Shown here: piece by piece, positions 43,193-54,544 of the stretch
Layout: every line of letters begins with the position of its first letter
Numbering within the stretch: the first letter of the stretch is position 1
From: Leptidea sinapis
Taxonomy: Eukaryota > Arthropoda > Insecta > Lepidoptera > Pieridae
Direction of reading: 5' to 3'
DNA length: 64,000 bases
Assembly (NCBI RefSeq): GCF_905404315.1
Contig: NC_066270.1
Coordinates: 10,124,001-10,188,000, forward strand
Notes under the pieces: model-generated
The model's database searches: none
The model's input: the letters and a program-made list of their open reading frames with translations, nothing else
What the model was told of the DNA's origin: nothing
Position numbers and translations under genes: made by a program

Positions 43193-43476
43193 TCTATACG
43201 TTTATACATATAAATAAAATTAGAGTGTCTGTTTGTAATATTGAAATAGCCGCTTTTAACTACATGTATATGAATATGTATAGGGTATTTTGACGGGATT
43301 TTTATTGGCAGGTAGCTGATGTAATAAGGAGTAATTTAGGCTACGTTTATATTAGAAAAAGTCTTTTATTTTAGAAAAATAAAGTAATGTTACAATGTCC
43401 AAGAAACGGTTTAACACGAAAATAACTTTAAAAATAATTTATATGGCAAAACAATGGCGTTTGCTGGGTCAGCTAG
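43193..43476 (+). mobile_element. Non-autonomous Helitron
   Basis: 5' TCTATACGTTTATACATAT, 3' GGCGTTTGCTGGGTCAGCTAG followed by T; 284 bp. TC start and CTAG end fit Helitron rules. No ORF. Confidence 0.85.
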
Positions 43477-43479
43477 TGA

Positions 43480-43932
43480 ATTAATATATCAATATGTTGG
43501 TATTTGTTGTGATACTTATCGCATGATCTTTGGATATATCTATTTCTGCAGTAGTTACGATTAACTTGTGGAAGATGAAATGTGTACTGCTGCCGACAAT
43601 TTCGCTTTAAAGGTTTTGGTGCCATATATTTGATTTTTTTCAATAAATAAGGACTATCGATCAACTCATTGACTAATTTATATAAAAAAGATTTTATCCT
43701 TGTGTATATATGGCCTATACATACACTAACACATACACTATACCTACTCATATACTTACACAACACATAACTTATTACTATCAACTTACTACTTATTATT
43801 ACTAATTATTATTACTAATTATTATTATCTATGATACATATTTTATAAAGAACAATATTAATATTCACACTTAATTATATAACCAAAACTACCCTTACAC
43901 ACAAACATATAGAATAATAACATATTAAGTAT
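43480..43932. other. No recognised feature; ATT-rich microsatellite
   Basis: TTATTATTACTAATTATTAT runs at about 43790-43830; nothing else identified. Confidence 0.45.
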
Positions 43933-44185
43933 TGTGCAGTGGAAGTCCACCACTGGCAACCGGTGAATATTGCGCCTGCGCAGAACGAATATCGTTCAAC
44001 GACCCGCGCCCGCGCCGCTACAGTAGTCGAGTCTCGATCATTCGCAGTGAAGCCCGTGTCTATAGAACGTACTTACTGTGTAACTGTCGAGTCGTAATAT
44101 CTGTATGTGTGTGTGTTTTCTCCTTCTTTATATTATATTCTAATAGTTTAACTTTATGTGGTTATCAGTGTACTTAATGTGTGTG
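43933..44185 (+). other. GC-rich island, possible solo LTR
   Basis: TGTGCAGTGGAAGTCCACCA with ATTGCGCCTGCGCAGAAC and a mixed GC/GT-rich interior, ending near AATGTGTGTGTAGA. The texture resembles an insect LTR, but no second copy, primer-binding site or target duplication could be confirmed. Confidence 0.3.
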
Positions 44186-44214
44186 TAGATTAAACTATTG
44201 AATTTTTTTCGATC

Positions 44215-44340
44215 AGGGTCGCGTGTCATGACGCGAGTTTAACATTTTATACTCATCCCAAGAAAAGTACTCAACGTCGCTAAAGAAGTTTTCAATTCAA
44301 AAAAAGTTTCACTTGCATCGTGGTTTCAAGAAACCCTTCA
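44215..44340 (-). repeat. R8 repeat
   Basis: In reverse: GAAAACTTCTTTAGCGACG, TTGAGTACTTTTC, AAATGTTAAACTCGCGTCAT. It parallels 13305-13400. Confidence 0.65.
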
Positions 44341-44419
44341 ATTACTTTTTCATTTACGTGCATTACTTATGACATTGTTTTTTTTTTATTGTGGCGAATG
44401 ATTAGCAAAAAGTTATTTG

Positions 44420-44636
44420 CGGCCATTTTCAGAAACCTATCTATCCTTAGTTTAACTTACTAGAGGTAGACAAATCTGTCCTTTTACTTACATTTCAAAT
44501 ACCTATCGACAGATAGCACTGGACTATAACTAATAATATAACTATATTGGACATAACTATGGATAGATAAGATCTTGTCATTAAACGGTGATAGCAATGT
44601 ATTCGTAACTAGAGATACGTTATTGAAAATGGCCGT
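44420..44636. mobile_element. Short MITE with R4-like ends
   Basis: Left CGGCCATTTTCAGAAACCTA, right end reversed ACGGCCATTTTCAATAACGT; ~217 bp. The first bases (ACGGCC) match R4 ends but the interior differs. A related family is likely. Confidence 0.65.
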
Positions 44637-45164
44637 ATATCATCTTATTTGATCGTGTTTGTTAATTACTTATATTCATAGTAGGACGTCAACAATACCG
44701 TTTCATATAACTATATGTAGCTATATCCTTAGGGATTTATCTATTTCGCGGGATATTCTTTTTTTAAATCATTTACTTCTGATACAACATTACAAAGCGA
44801 TAAATTATACATATTATTCTGCCAAACTGCGCAGCAGTTTGTCGGCAGTAATTCTCGTGTTTCGCAAATTATCAAATCAATATTATGTTTCTGTTTTAAT
44901 GTGTGACAATTTAATAGTCCCTACCAGTATTTCTTAAGTCTATTTATTATGGACATTGTGCTAAGTAGAACTTTCGCAATAAGTTTTTCACCTGATTTTT
45001 TGTTTAACAATTCGACGATTGTGACGCTATATGGGTAGTTAATTCATTTATTAATGTAGGTATTACCCATTGCATGCTACGCATACCGTAATAATTACAT
45101 ATTTTAGGTACCACTAGCTTGTTTTTGTTAGATTAGGTTATGAATATAAATATATGTGTATTTT
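44637..45164. other. No recognised feature
   Basis: AT-rich; nothing identified. Confidence 0.45.
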
Positions 45165-45372
45165 ATATTCACAGGGTATTCATATATCATACTCAATTAT
45201 CACAAAAGGATGGAGATTGTTGAAATTTCACCCGGCGATAATGTCGTACCGGAATATGGGTTTGCTTAGTTTGACCGCAACTCGCGTGTGCTTGACAACT
45301 TATGAATGCTGGTATTATACGGAGTCTAATGAGCGAATCATTTATCTTAGTCTACATATAATAAATATTCAT
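45165..45372 (+). repeat. R7 dispersed repeat
   Basis: Aligned with 55986-56205 in the same orientation: CACAAAAGGA, GATAATGTC, TAGTTTGACCGCAAC, GTGTG, GACAACTTATGA, TTTATCTTAGTCT. No coding recognised. Confidence 0.65.
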
Positions 45373-45581
45373 TTGAAGTGAAACTTCTTTAGAATCGTTG
45401 TGATTTGAAACTCGATGAAACGAAAAAGCGAGACGATAGAGACACATACATCACTTCCCCCGTTCTCGTTTCGTGAAGACGTGTTTTAAGTTGTGAGCAC
45501 GCGTTCCGCCGCTTTGCTTAAGCCGACCAAAGATATACCGTTGATATACTGAAGTCTAGAAGTGACATTAAACCAATTATA

Positions 45582-46424
45582 ATGCTTCGTTCCCCGGTAA
45601 AATCGTCATCACTAAGTGACCTCACTGAGACAGTCTCAATTGAAGATAAACCTATACACGTTACACGCAAAAGGAAAGCTGAACCCGTCCTAGAAGCAAT
45701 AGAGACCCTTACAGCAGATATGAATTCTCAATTTAAAAAAATGCGAGAACAATTAACTTCCAAGTTCGATGAACTAAAGATGGAGATGGCGACGCGGGAT
45801 GCAGCAAATGAAGTCAAATTTCAAGAACTTGCCACTAAAGTAGAAGATCTACAAAAGATAAACAAAAAAAACGTCACTATCATACAATATATGCAGGGAC
45901 AGTTGGAAAACATTCAAAGGTTGCAGAGGCTGAATCATGTCGAAATACGAAACGTTCCTGTGACTCCAGATGAAGATATACTACAAGTCGTTAAAAGCAT
46001 TGGATCCAAAATTGAAGAGAGTATCCATGATGGAGACATAAGAACTGCCCACCGTTTACACAACAAAAACAAGGAAAAAATGCATATAATTGCAGAATTT
46101 AACAGCAGCACCAAAAAAGAAAAGTTCCTAACATCTTTTAAAAAATACAACAAGGCCCATACAGACAGTAAACTCAACGCAGATGCTATAGGAGTGCCAG
46201 GTAAGACTGGTTCCATAATATATATGTCTGAGCTCTTAACACCTAATGCTAAGCAATTGTATTATCAGGCTCGAATGCTGGCAAAAACAGAGAACTATAA
46301 ATTCTGTTGGGTGAAGAATGGTAAAGTTTTCATTAAGAAAACTGAAGAGTCAACTGCTATCCTCTTACGCAGCACCCAACAACTGGACTCTCTAAAGGAG
46401 ACTGGCAATGAGAATATCTTGTGA
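45582..46424 (+). CDS. LINE-E ORF1: coiled coil plus FP25K-like domain
   Basis: An intact 280-codon frame, the only unbroken long coding sequence here. Residues ~1-40 are basic/serine-rich (VTRKRKAEP). About 40-110 form a heptad-like, charged coiled coil (MNSQFKKMREQLTSKFDELK). About 115-260 match the C-terminal module shared by LINE ORF1 proteins and the baculovirus FP25K family: VEIRNVPV, DIRTAHRL and YYQARMLAKTENYKFCWVKN, then GKVFIKK. ORF1 proteins of this type bind element RNA and are thought to package it with ORF2 protein. The ATG at 45582 follows AATTATA and is the first in frame. The viral resemblance is a shared domain; the adjoining ORF2 shows it is retrotransposon coding. Confidence 0.8.
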   Translation: MLRSPVKSSSLSDLTETVSIEDKPIHVTRKRKAEPVLEAIETLTADMNSQFKKMREQLTSKFDELKMEMATRDAANEVKFQELATKVEDLQKINKKNVTIIQYMQGQLENIQRLQRLNHVEIRNVPVTPDEDILQVVKSIGSKIEESIHDGDIRTAHRLHNKNKEKMHIIAEFNSSTKKEKFLTSFKKYNKAHTDSKLNADAIGVPGKTGSIIYMSELLTPNAKQLYYQARMLAKTENYKFCWVKNGKVFIKKTEESTAILLRSTQQLDSLKETGNENIL

Positions 46425-46718
46425 CTAGCCTATAAATCCAAAACATACGTAGGATATCTAATTACTCAACCTGTCATATATTATAGTTTTATTTATAGTA
46501 TTAATATATGTCTTTACATTTTTTAATATTACACGTTTTAGTATTAATATAAGTATTTACAATATTATGAAAAATATATATCTATACTATGTACAACTCA
46601 AGGTCAGATACCCAAATGATAAGATGTTCAGCCATTTAGATGGCACCGAGTACGGTCTCCTCAGCATCCTCTGTATCACAATGACAGAGGTCTTAATGCC
46701 AGCTGATATAACATAAAT

Positions 46719-47309
46719 ATGTCCTCAGACGTAGTTGACTTGGCCTTGGACATTGACCATTTGTCAATATCCAAGGCCGTTACTATTGAGAATGCAGAGG
46801 AGTGTAATCGGTATTTCACACATGGCAAGAACGACTCACTGACTCTAATGACACAAAATATTAGAAGCATATATAGGAATATTGATGAACTAAATGTTTT
46901 GTTAACAAGAATGAAGTTAAGTATTGATATCATCATACTTACAGAGTGCTGGCTTTGTAGGGATAGGACAAACCCAGTGCTTTCTGGATATAAATCGTTC
47001 AAGACATCACGACTACTAAATCAAAATGACGGACTAGTGACGTTCGTTAAAAGTGAATTGTCTTTTTCAGTAAGCGAGCCCCATCTCATTGAGGCGAACT
47101 GTCTGACTCTTACATCTGGTGATACATGCATAATCTGTATCTATAGGCCGCCAGCTTTCAGAGATACAAGCAATTTCATTTCATCACTGGATGCATTATT
47201 GATACAGCATAAAATGTATAACAATATAATTATTGTAGGGGACATCAATATAAATATCAGTCCTGATAATATCACTACCAAAGGACAATCGGACGAATTT
47301 TATCCCTAG
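46719..47309 (+). pseudogene. LINE-E ORF2 endonuclease part
   Basis: A 196-codon frame. Motifs of an apurinic-type endonuclease: MTQNIRSIYRN (~residues 44-54), IIILTECWL (catalytic Glu), CIICIYRPP and IIIVGDINI (GD-N). It runs into a TAG at 47307-47309 after a frameshift near 47295. The expected continuation (SLVASHGILPGHTFSTRNNS, then CLDHIFLKT) is in the next frame. Confidence 0.8.
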
Positions 47310-49009
47310 TTGCTAGCCATGGTATTCTACCAGGACATACATTTTCAACCAGAAACAACAGCTGCTTAGATCACATTTTTCTTAAAACTCGATGTGACAA
47401 TATTGTGGCTGTGATTAAGACAGACATTACGGATCATGCGTCAGTCCTACTTAACATCTCAAAGACTATTATGCGACATAATATTGAATATAAATCTGTA
47501 AAAAGAATTAATTATGAAGCTGCACTAGCAGAGCTACTAACCACGGACTGGAATTTCATTACTGATTCTGCAGATGCTAATATAGCAACGAATATGTTTC
47601 TCAGCTACTTAGCAAATGTAATCAAACAACATACTGTCGTAAAGAGAGTTGCAAGCGCTAAAAGAAAAATAAAGCCCTGGATAACCCCAGGGCTAATAAG
47701 ATCAATCAGGAAGCGAGACAATCTGCATAAAAAGTGTCGAAAAGCTCCTAATAATAATGAATTGCAAAAAACTTACAGACTTTACCGAAACATGTGTAAC
47801 TCTATCCTCAAAGCAGCCAAACTGAAATACGATAGGCAACTACTAAATAATTCCGTACATAAAACTAAAGATATGTGGGATAATATAAAACGAATTTGCA
47901 GTTTTGGTAGTGGTAAAACTAACGAATGTAAGGAACTATTAAGCTTATCATCTCCAATCGATTCTGTAAATATTGTAAAAAAATACTTCGCTACAGTAGG
48001 ATCCTCACTTGCAGCAGATATATCTGCTAGTCTCTCAGCAAAGCCAATAGTGGAAAAAGACAATGAAAAATCTACTAAAACTCCTGAATCATCGTTTGCT
48101 CTCCTTCTTGTAAATGAATGCGAAATTATCAGCACAATTAATTCACTCAAATCTCAAAGCGCTCCAGGATGGGACGGAATATCAAACGACTTTTATAAAA
48201 ATACTAAATTTGCTATTTGCAAACCCATTACACACATTTGCAATACTTGTTTCTTGACAGGAGTTTTCCCCACTGCATTGAAAAAATCTATTATATGTCC
48301 CATTTATAAAGGTGGAGATAGAGATAGTGCTTCGAACTATCGCCCAATTTCTTTACTTCCTGCACTATCCAAGATTATAGAAAAGATCATAAACAAAAAA
48401 TTGGTGATATACCTAGAGAGTAAAAACTTGTTATCGAATAATCAGTTTCGTTTCCGGCCCAAAAAATCAACTTTTACCACAGTAACAAAAATAACATATA
48501 TTTTAGTTAATAACCTGGATTCAGGTAAAAAATGTTTGGGCGTTTTCCTAGATCTCACGAAGGCATTCGACACTGTCTCTGCTCCCAACCTTTTACATAA
48601 ACTAGAGCAACTCGGTATAAGGGGTTTTCAACTTTTTGAAAGCTACCTTACAAACCGCAAACAAGCGGTTAAAATTGACCAATATCTTAGTGACGAGGTC
48701 TATGTTGACTGTGGAGTTCCGCAAGGAAGCATACTCGGGCCAACGCTCTTCACTATATATATTAACGAACTCTGTAACATGCAATTACCTAACACTGTCA
48801 TCTCAACATATGCAGACGACACTGCATTAATATTTTCAGGAAGTACATGGACAGACGTTAAGGAAATAGCAGAAAGAGGGTTATCCAAAGTATCTAATTG
48901 GCTAAAACGCAACATTTTGACCTTAAATGTAAATAAAACGAAGTATGTCCCCTTCTCAATTTCAACCAGAAACAATCCTGATACCATCAAACAAAACAAA
49001 ATTTACTAA
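47310..49009 (+). pseudogene. LINE-E ORF2 reverse transcriptase part
   Basis: Open from before 47405. ITDHASVLL holds the endonuclease DH. Then come APGWDGISNDFYK, ASNYRPISLLPALSKIIEKI, FRFRPKKSTFTTVTKI, GVFLDLTKAFDTV (D383 counted from ATG 47405), CGVPQGSILGPTLFTIYINE and STYADDTALIFS (YADD 469-472). The RT core motifs are intact. After YVPFSISTRNN the frame ends at 49009, because the thumb and connection region is deleted and the following C-terminus is in another frame. Confidence 0.85.
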
Positions 49010-49169
49010 TAAACAAATCCCTTTCTTATCAAATTCTCTATATAATAAAATAAATAAAGATCTAAATATTTTTGAAATGACCACAAATAAACTCAAACAT
49101 GAAGTTCAAAACTGGTTTCTAACAAAAGACTATAGAGAAACTGAAGAATTGTTAGAAATTATAACGTAA
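48990..49169 (+). pseudogene. LINE-E ORF2 C-terminus after deletion
   Basis: KQIPFLSNSLYNKINKDLN, HEVQNWFLTKDYRETEEL and LEIIT to a TAA at 49167-49169. This is the usual end of such RT proteins (F---L---L---YY-v-EL). It joins the RT with ~300 residues missing. Confidence 0.65.
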
Positions 49170-49265
49170 TACATTTAAAATATAACATTACTCTTCTTAG
49201 TAGTAAAACTTAGTAAGTAAAACTACTTTAGGATCAATAAATAAAAACCACCTTAAAAAAAAATA

Positions 49266-50060
49266 ATAAAAACAAAAAAATATATATATTAATAATATAC
49301 AACTTATAACTGCATCTTGTCGCATCTAGTAGCTGCTAATACTGTGTTGATTCGTGTCGGTATCAACTCACTTATTGTTTTATTGAGGGTACATGTAATT
49401 TTAATACAACAGCGAAGTACAATTTATTTTGTGCAATGATTACCATTTTTATTAGAAACTGTGGTAATAATGTAGTGTGTTTGATTATCAATTGGTAGAC
49501 ATCCTGTTATTTAATTAAGTGTTACAAACCAAATATTTCACATATTTGGTTAGCTACCTAACTACCGAACTGGCGAAATGGTCTGGGTATGTACCGAAAG
49601 TAATTCTGCTTTAATTAAATATCACATTACACGTATCATTTACATTACATCAGTTGACCTAAATAATTAATATACGATATTATTTATTAATAAGTACTTA
49701 TATTTCAAAAGGTTTAGGATACATTTAAACTTGTTTAATTTAAAACTAGGTAATAATTTAGATACCTTACGTTACTAATTAGCAAATAAGCACATATTCT
49801 TTTAGAAAATATTATATCTATCTATATTTCATACATATAAAGAAATATACAATCATATACCCTCACTAGTATGTACATAATTATCTGGTGGTATACATAC
49901 CGACCTACATATTTACTCATTACTACTCATACCTTTAAATTAATTATATACTATATTATATTACATATTTATTTTTCCTTTCAAAATTATTAAACTACTA
50001 CTCATTTTGTGCATTATTGTCAGACATACACATTCTTGAACTATGGAATAACAGACCGAT
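49266..50060. other. No recognised feature
   Basis: Very AT-rich; nothing identified. Confidence 0.5.
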
Positions 50061-50466
50061 ACACGGGGAGTACTAATATCCTAAACACAGGGAAACTTAG
50101 TTAGGAGTTAGAGCTCAGCCATGTACTAGTAGATTGTTGTCATAATGTAGACTACATACCTACCACTCCAGCAATATATCAATTTTCTGGGAAGGCACCA
50201 GCTTTTATGTCTGCTTCACATAAAACCTACTGTCTGTATGTGCCTAGGTTCTTTAAGAAGTCCTAGCAATAAAAACTTCGTACCTACTTGTCTAGATGCA
50301 CTTACCAAACATAAGTGTATAGGCTTCTTAATGTTTGTATGTAAAGGTTGTGATGTAAAATGTTGTGTAGTAGGTATTATGAGTATGTAGTAGTATGTAC
50401 ATGGCTTTTTTGTATAATACGTTTTTCTTTTGAGACAAAATAAAATATTTGTATTTGTATTTGTAT
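50061..50466 (+). repeat. LINE or SINE 3' end with (TTTGTA)n tail
   Basis: AATAAAATATTTGTATTTGT and further TATTTGTAT mark a polyadenylation signal plus simple-repeat tail of a retroposed copy. The upstream ~370 bp are non-coding. Family not identified. Confidence 0.5.
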
Positions 50467-51190
50467 ACAAGTGAGATCAGGATTCAGCCGAGAGAATGAG
50501 ATAGGGAAGCATTATACAGTGCTTTGGTACCAGGCTGAATAAATCTATGTAATATATAAGAATAAAACGTAAAATAATTATCAAACTTTGTATCACTATT
50601 ATCATTACTGAAACTTACAATTATCTTCTTCCAGAAATTTTATAATCGTCTCATTATCGTGAAGCCAAAATATTTTACGGTATCACTTCCACATGTTTTT
50701 ATTTCTCTGTACCACCTCCACGAGTAACAAATGATTGTTCCGTTCCAAGATATTAATTTACTTAAAATATAAACTAATAACAAATATAACATCTTAACAC
50801 GCTCCTCTATAGCGCCTGGTTGTCATAAAGAATTACATTTTTTTCGATATTCCTAGACCCGAACCCTCAAGGTCCTAGAAAAACACAAACGCGGCCATCA
50901 AAAGTAAACGAAAAACATCATCAACATTAACGAAGCGGACCTCGTGTGAAATCACTTGCATTTCTCTTGATTCAGGTGTGATCTGAATGGATAGCTGAAG
51001 GAATGCTCGCTGCACCTGTTAGGGATTACAGGAACTTAAGTTATTTTATAACCCACGTCGTTAAAATAAGTAGTATGGATTTAATTGAATAACATGAAAA
51101 AATCCGTTTTCTCAAACATGCATGGAAATATTGTCATTATTTTCGAAAAAAGAACACGCGAAGTATCGAATTTTTGGACAAAGAAAATCA
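50467..51190. other. No recognised feature
   Basis: AT-rich; nothing identified. Confidence 0.45.
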
Positions 51191-51194
51191 AATC

Positions 51195-51245
51195 CATTGC
51201 AGGAGCGTTTTTTTGAATTTGGAACGTTACAACGCTCCTGCAATG
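51195..51245. repeat. Perfect hairpin, 15-bp arms
   Basis: CATTGCAGGAGCGTT and AACGCTCCTGCAATG enclose 21 bases. GC-rich arms in an AT-rich tract. Confidence 0.85.
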
Positions 51246-52195
51246 TTGTGTGAAACGGCTTGCTGGGGTTATTAAATACTCTTTGATCGGATCTCTTTTG
51301 TCATTCTTGGCATACCATAGTCAGTTTGCGTTTGCCTGTCGGCACAGTTTATAAAAAAAATTGTCGCAAAGCTGGAAATTTGTCTTGATTTGCTATTTAC
51401 ATACCTACATAATAAATATAAATTTAATAATAATTAAAATGAGTTCCAACGGTTAAGAGAGTGGAATGGAGATTGATTGTACTGCACCACATTTAAGATC
51501 AGAAGCCAAAAAGCCTGATTGCAGCGAAGTCAAAAGAAAAATACATGAAATTTATAAATTCATGTATAAATTCTCTATGAAACGCCTTTTGATGGGGATT
51601 CGGGCTTAAATTTTCCGAATATTTACTACTGTAATTTATATATTTTTTACACTACTGGGAAAAAAAATTTGACAAACAGAAAACAGACCAAATTTTTGAA
51701 AAAAGCTGTTATTTTGACAGGTGAATTTTCAAATGAAATTAAGGGTTTTTTTTCGATTGAAAATAAAGGTACTATTTTTTACGGTATTTGAGTCAAAATA
51801 AGTTGAAAAATCAATATTTTAATTCTTATAAATGACAGTTTATTTGGGACATAAAAAGGTAAATTCTCACAAAATTTCGTGAAAAAAAAAATAGTTTTGA
51901 AAAAGATAAAAATACAAAACCAAAAAATTGGTTTTTTGAATTTTTCACATATTATATTTTGAGGTTATGTCAAAAAATGGTAAAAACAAAAGTTGTAGAT
52001 CTTTTTATTACCTACATCATTGCCATTTGACTTTATTCCATAGGACATGCAGTTTTACCGGAAATCGAGATAAACCGTTTTGTACCTTAAAACACCCTCC
52101 TTTTCCACTTCGCGACCTCAGATCGCCCGTAATTTATTTTTGCCTTCATTTTTGTTATATTCTCGTCCGTTTCCAATGGGTAATCCTACATCCTA
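51246..52195. other. No recognised feature
   Basis: Homopolymer-rich (51650-51960), then a moderately GC-richer 52040-52190 block with CGCGACCTCAGATCGCCCG. No protein family recognised. Confidence 0.45.
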
Positions 52196-52400
52196 CTATT
52201 TTTTTTTTTCACTTTTTATCATTTTCAAAGGCTTCAGCACTGGTCTATTTCTCCAAATGATGAGTCCATAGCACAGTACGGATGACACATATCCGCGGTA
52301 TGCGGCTTGTTCTGATACCGTCTGTCTTATTCTCCTAATGGCAAAAATAAACCGATCCAATTTATAACAAATGTTGTGATTGTGATGTGATTGTAAAAGT
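52196..52400 (-). pseudogene. Jockey-like RT C-terminal remnant
   Basis: The minus strand reads LDRFIFAIRRIRQTVSEQAA, YRGYVSSVLCYGLIIWRN. This matches the LD-FxFALRRLRxTVS--AA--AYHGYVxSVLRYGLIxWGN block that follows the RT domain in Jockey-type LINEs. Sequence upstream is not alignable by eye. Confidence 0.65.
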
Positions 52401-52684
52401 GGAGACTGAATCTTGAGGACCCTTATCCTCAAGTTTTCTGTCGAGTGAAATAAGGAGGGCCAATTATGAGTTGCTGATAACCCTCTGATCAGCAACTCTA
52501 CGATTCGATGCTATACACTTCTTCAAATGGAATTATTCATTTTAACAGATTCAATATCACAGATCGTGTAACGGCAAGCAAACAGACCGACTCAACTGAG
52601 AGATTATTATTGGATAAAACTCACGTCTATTCTTTTTGTCTATTTTTCAATGTTCGTTCAAGTATGTTAATTTCAAGTTTATGT

Positions 52685-52715
52685 AGTTTTGAAGCGAAAA
52701 CTTCTTTAGACGCGA
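52685..52715 (+). repeat. R8 hairpin core
   Basis: TTTTGAAGCGAAAACTTCTT then TAGACGCG. Confidence 0.55.
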
Positions 52716-53684
52716 TAAACTCTTTCTAGTGTGGTTATTTAATAAATCGTCAAGCTCGGCTTTATAACGATCGTTCAGGTAAGGTCGGCTCGAGTCAACT
52801 TAGAGAAAACGAATTAAAAAAAAGAAGAATCCAGACATCGTAGGAACTCGGGGTAAATAATGCTTTCATAGCTGGCAACATATTTTTTTAATGGCGTTTG
52901 TTTTGTTTACAAAATATTTTGCTGTTTTGACGAATGTATTAGCATAAATTATAAGATGTGAAATAGTACATAGGTGTGAAATGTGATTTTCTTATCTTTA
53001 TCTTTATTATGCGATGCGTTGTAACCCCTATTCACTGCACAGAAAGTAATATTTCAGCTAAATTTCGCGCGCTGATTGTGATGGACCATGACAGCGTGGC
53101 CCTGTGCAGCGGGAAACGTATGTAGCCTTAAAAGGCCACATTGAAATGTCAATCATCAAGTCGTTAACGCTCAAAACGTGAGTAGGCCCAAGCGAAATAA
53201 AGCAATGGCTTTATTATTCTAAGGATCCAAAGATGTTTCTTGATTTTATAAAATGTTATGAAAAATATTTTTAATAAAAATACGAAGTAAATAAAAACAG
53301 TGCGTGCAGACACACGACAAAACTGAAATTTTAATAGCTTCATAAACTTATCAGCATTTTTTTATTTTTTTATTATTTTTATCTATAACTTAAAGCGTTT
53401 TAATTTATTACGCTATTTAACATGATATTGTCAACAATATAATCCATAATATAAAATTTAAAACAAGTATATTTTTTAAAATTTTATAGATCAGATTTCG
53501 AATATAAATATTATTTTATTTTTATCCATCATTTTAACATTTAATCTCTTATTATCCTCATCATATTTTATCTGAGGCTAAGGTAAAAGTAAATAAAATA
53601 TCAAACGAACAATTATTAAAATTCTGGGCTTTTTCACTATAACAAAAAGCTCCCAAATATGTCAATTTTAAATATGTTATAACC
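52716..53684. other. No recognised feature
   Basis: AT-rich; nothing identified. Confidence 0.45.
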
Positions 53685-53815
53685 GTTATCACATTTCCAT
53701 GAGCTACGCCAAGTGACAGCCGGAAATAAAGTCTGCTGGCAACTCGAGACGGCGTCATTCAATATATTCCCGACTTCTATTGACTACAAATACGACATAC
53801 AATTACACGTCATGC
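53685..53815 (+). repeat. R5 dispersed repeat
   Basis: CGTTATCACATTTCC, GTGACAGCCGGAAATAAAGT, ATATTCCCGAC and ACGACAT in the R5 order. Confidence 0.65.
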
Positions 53816-53869
53816 TTTAGAATACTTGTTTTATCTGTGAAACTATATGTCCTAACAAACAATCTAATC

Positions 53870-54015
53870 AATTTGTTATGTTTTTAAAGTGATAACATTC
53901 ACTTCGAGGAATTATTACACAAATAAAACTGAAAACAAAAATTATGAACGATGTGGGACTCGACCCGCGACTTCTCGTGTTCCGTGCAACTGTGCCAACC
54001 GTTCGAGTGACGAAC
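53870..54015 (-). repeat. R3 fragment with partial tRNA-like unit
   Basis: TTGTTATGTTTTTAAAGTGA, the arm (ACACAAATAAAACTGAAAAC) and a tRNA-like unit at 53946-54004 missing ~15 bases of the D arm. Confidence 0.75.
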
Positions 54016-54446
54016 TAACTAACCTTAAAAATCTATACAAAAATAGACATAGACATATTTTTACTTCACATAACACTAATTAATTTACAGAGTATTATTA
54101 AACACCTAAAATTATAACAATATCGCTTAAAGTAAAGTAATAATTTGTGAAAATATAAAATCAAGAATGTTGTGATAATGGACACCGCTCAGTGTACGCC
54201 GTAGCAAATGCTACAGCGCTGGTTTTCAGCGTAGCCCATTACGAGATAACTCGCGCTGTGGTTAAGAAACGTTTGAAAAAATTTTAGATACTTACAGGAT
54301 AACACATAATTAAAACTAAAAATACAACATTGAAGAATAAAGAAATAAACATTTACCAATATAAAAGTTACAAAATATGAAAACAAAATATGATACACAA
54401 CAAAAAAAAAACAAACCAATTGCGTAATCGTTGCGATTAAAGTGTT
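54016..54446. other. No recognised feature
   Basis: AT-rich; nothing identified. Confidence 0.45.
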
Positions 54447-54540
54447 ACCAGTTTAGGAGGCTCTTATGCACAGGATGCCGGCTAGATTATGACTACCACA
54501 ACAGTGCCTATTTCTGCCATGAAGCAGTAATATGTAAGCA
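54447..54540 (+). repeat. R1 5' end fragment
   Basis: ACCAGTTTAGGAGGCTCTTA to GAAGCAGTAATATGTAAGCA; only the first ~95 bases of the family. Confidence 0.8.
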
Positions 54541-54544
54541 ACTG

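Larger units (their letters stand above)
45376..49265 (+). mobile_element. LINE-E, near full-length non-LTR retrotransposon
   Basis: 5' UTR from the R8 core at about 45375 to 45581, ORF1 45582-46424, spacer, ORF2 46719-49169 (frameshifted, internally deleted) and a 3' UTR with GATCAATAAATAAAAACC and an A-rich end near 49265. It is the most complete element in the window. CR1/Jockey group by RT sequence. Confidence 0.85.

Noticed and set aside
45582..46424. A baculovirus gene insertion (FP25K-like protein)
   Set aside because: The reading frame is directly followed by an endonuclease-RT ORF2 and a retrotransposon 3' end, so it is LINE ORF1.
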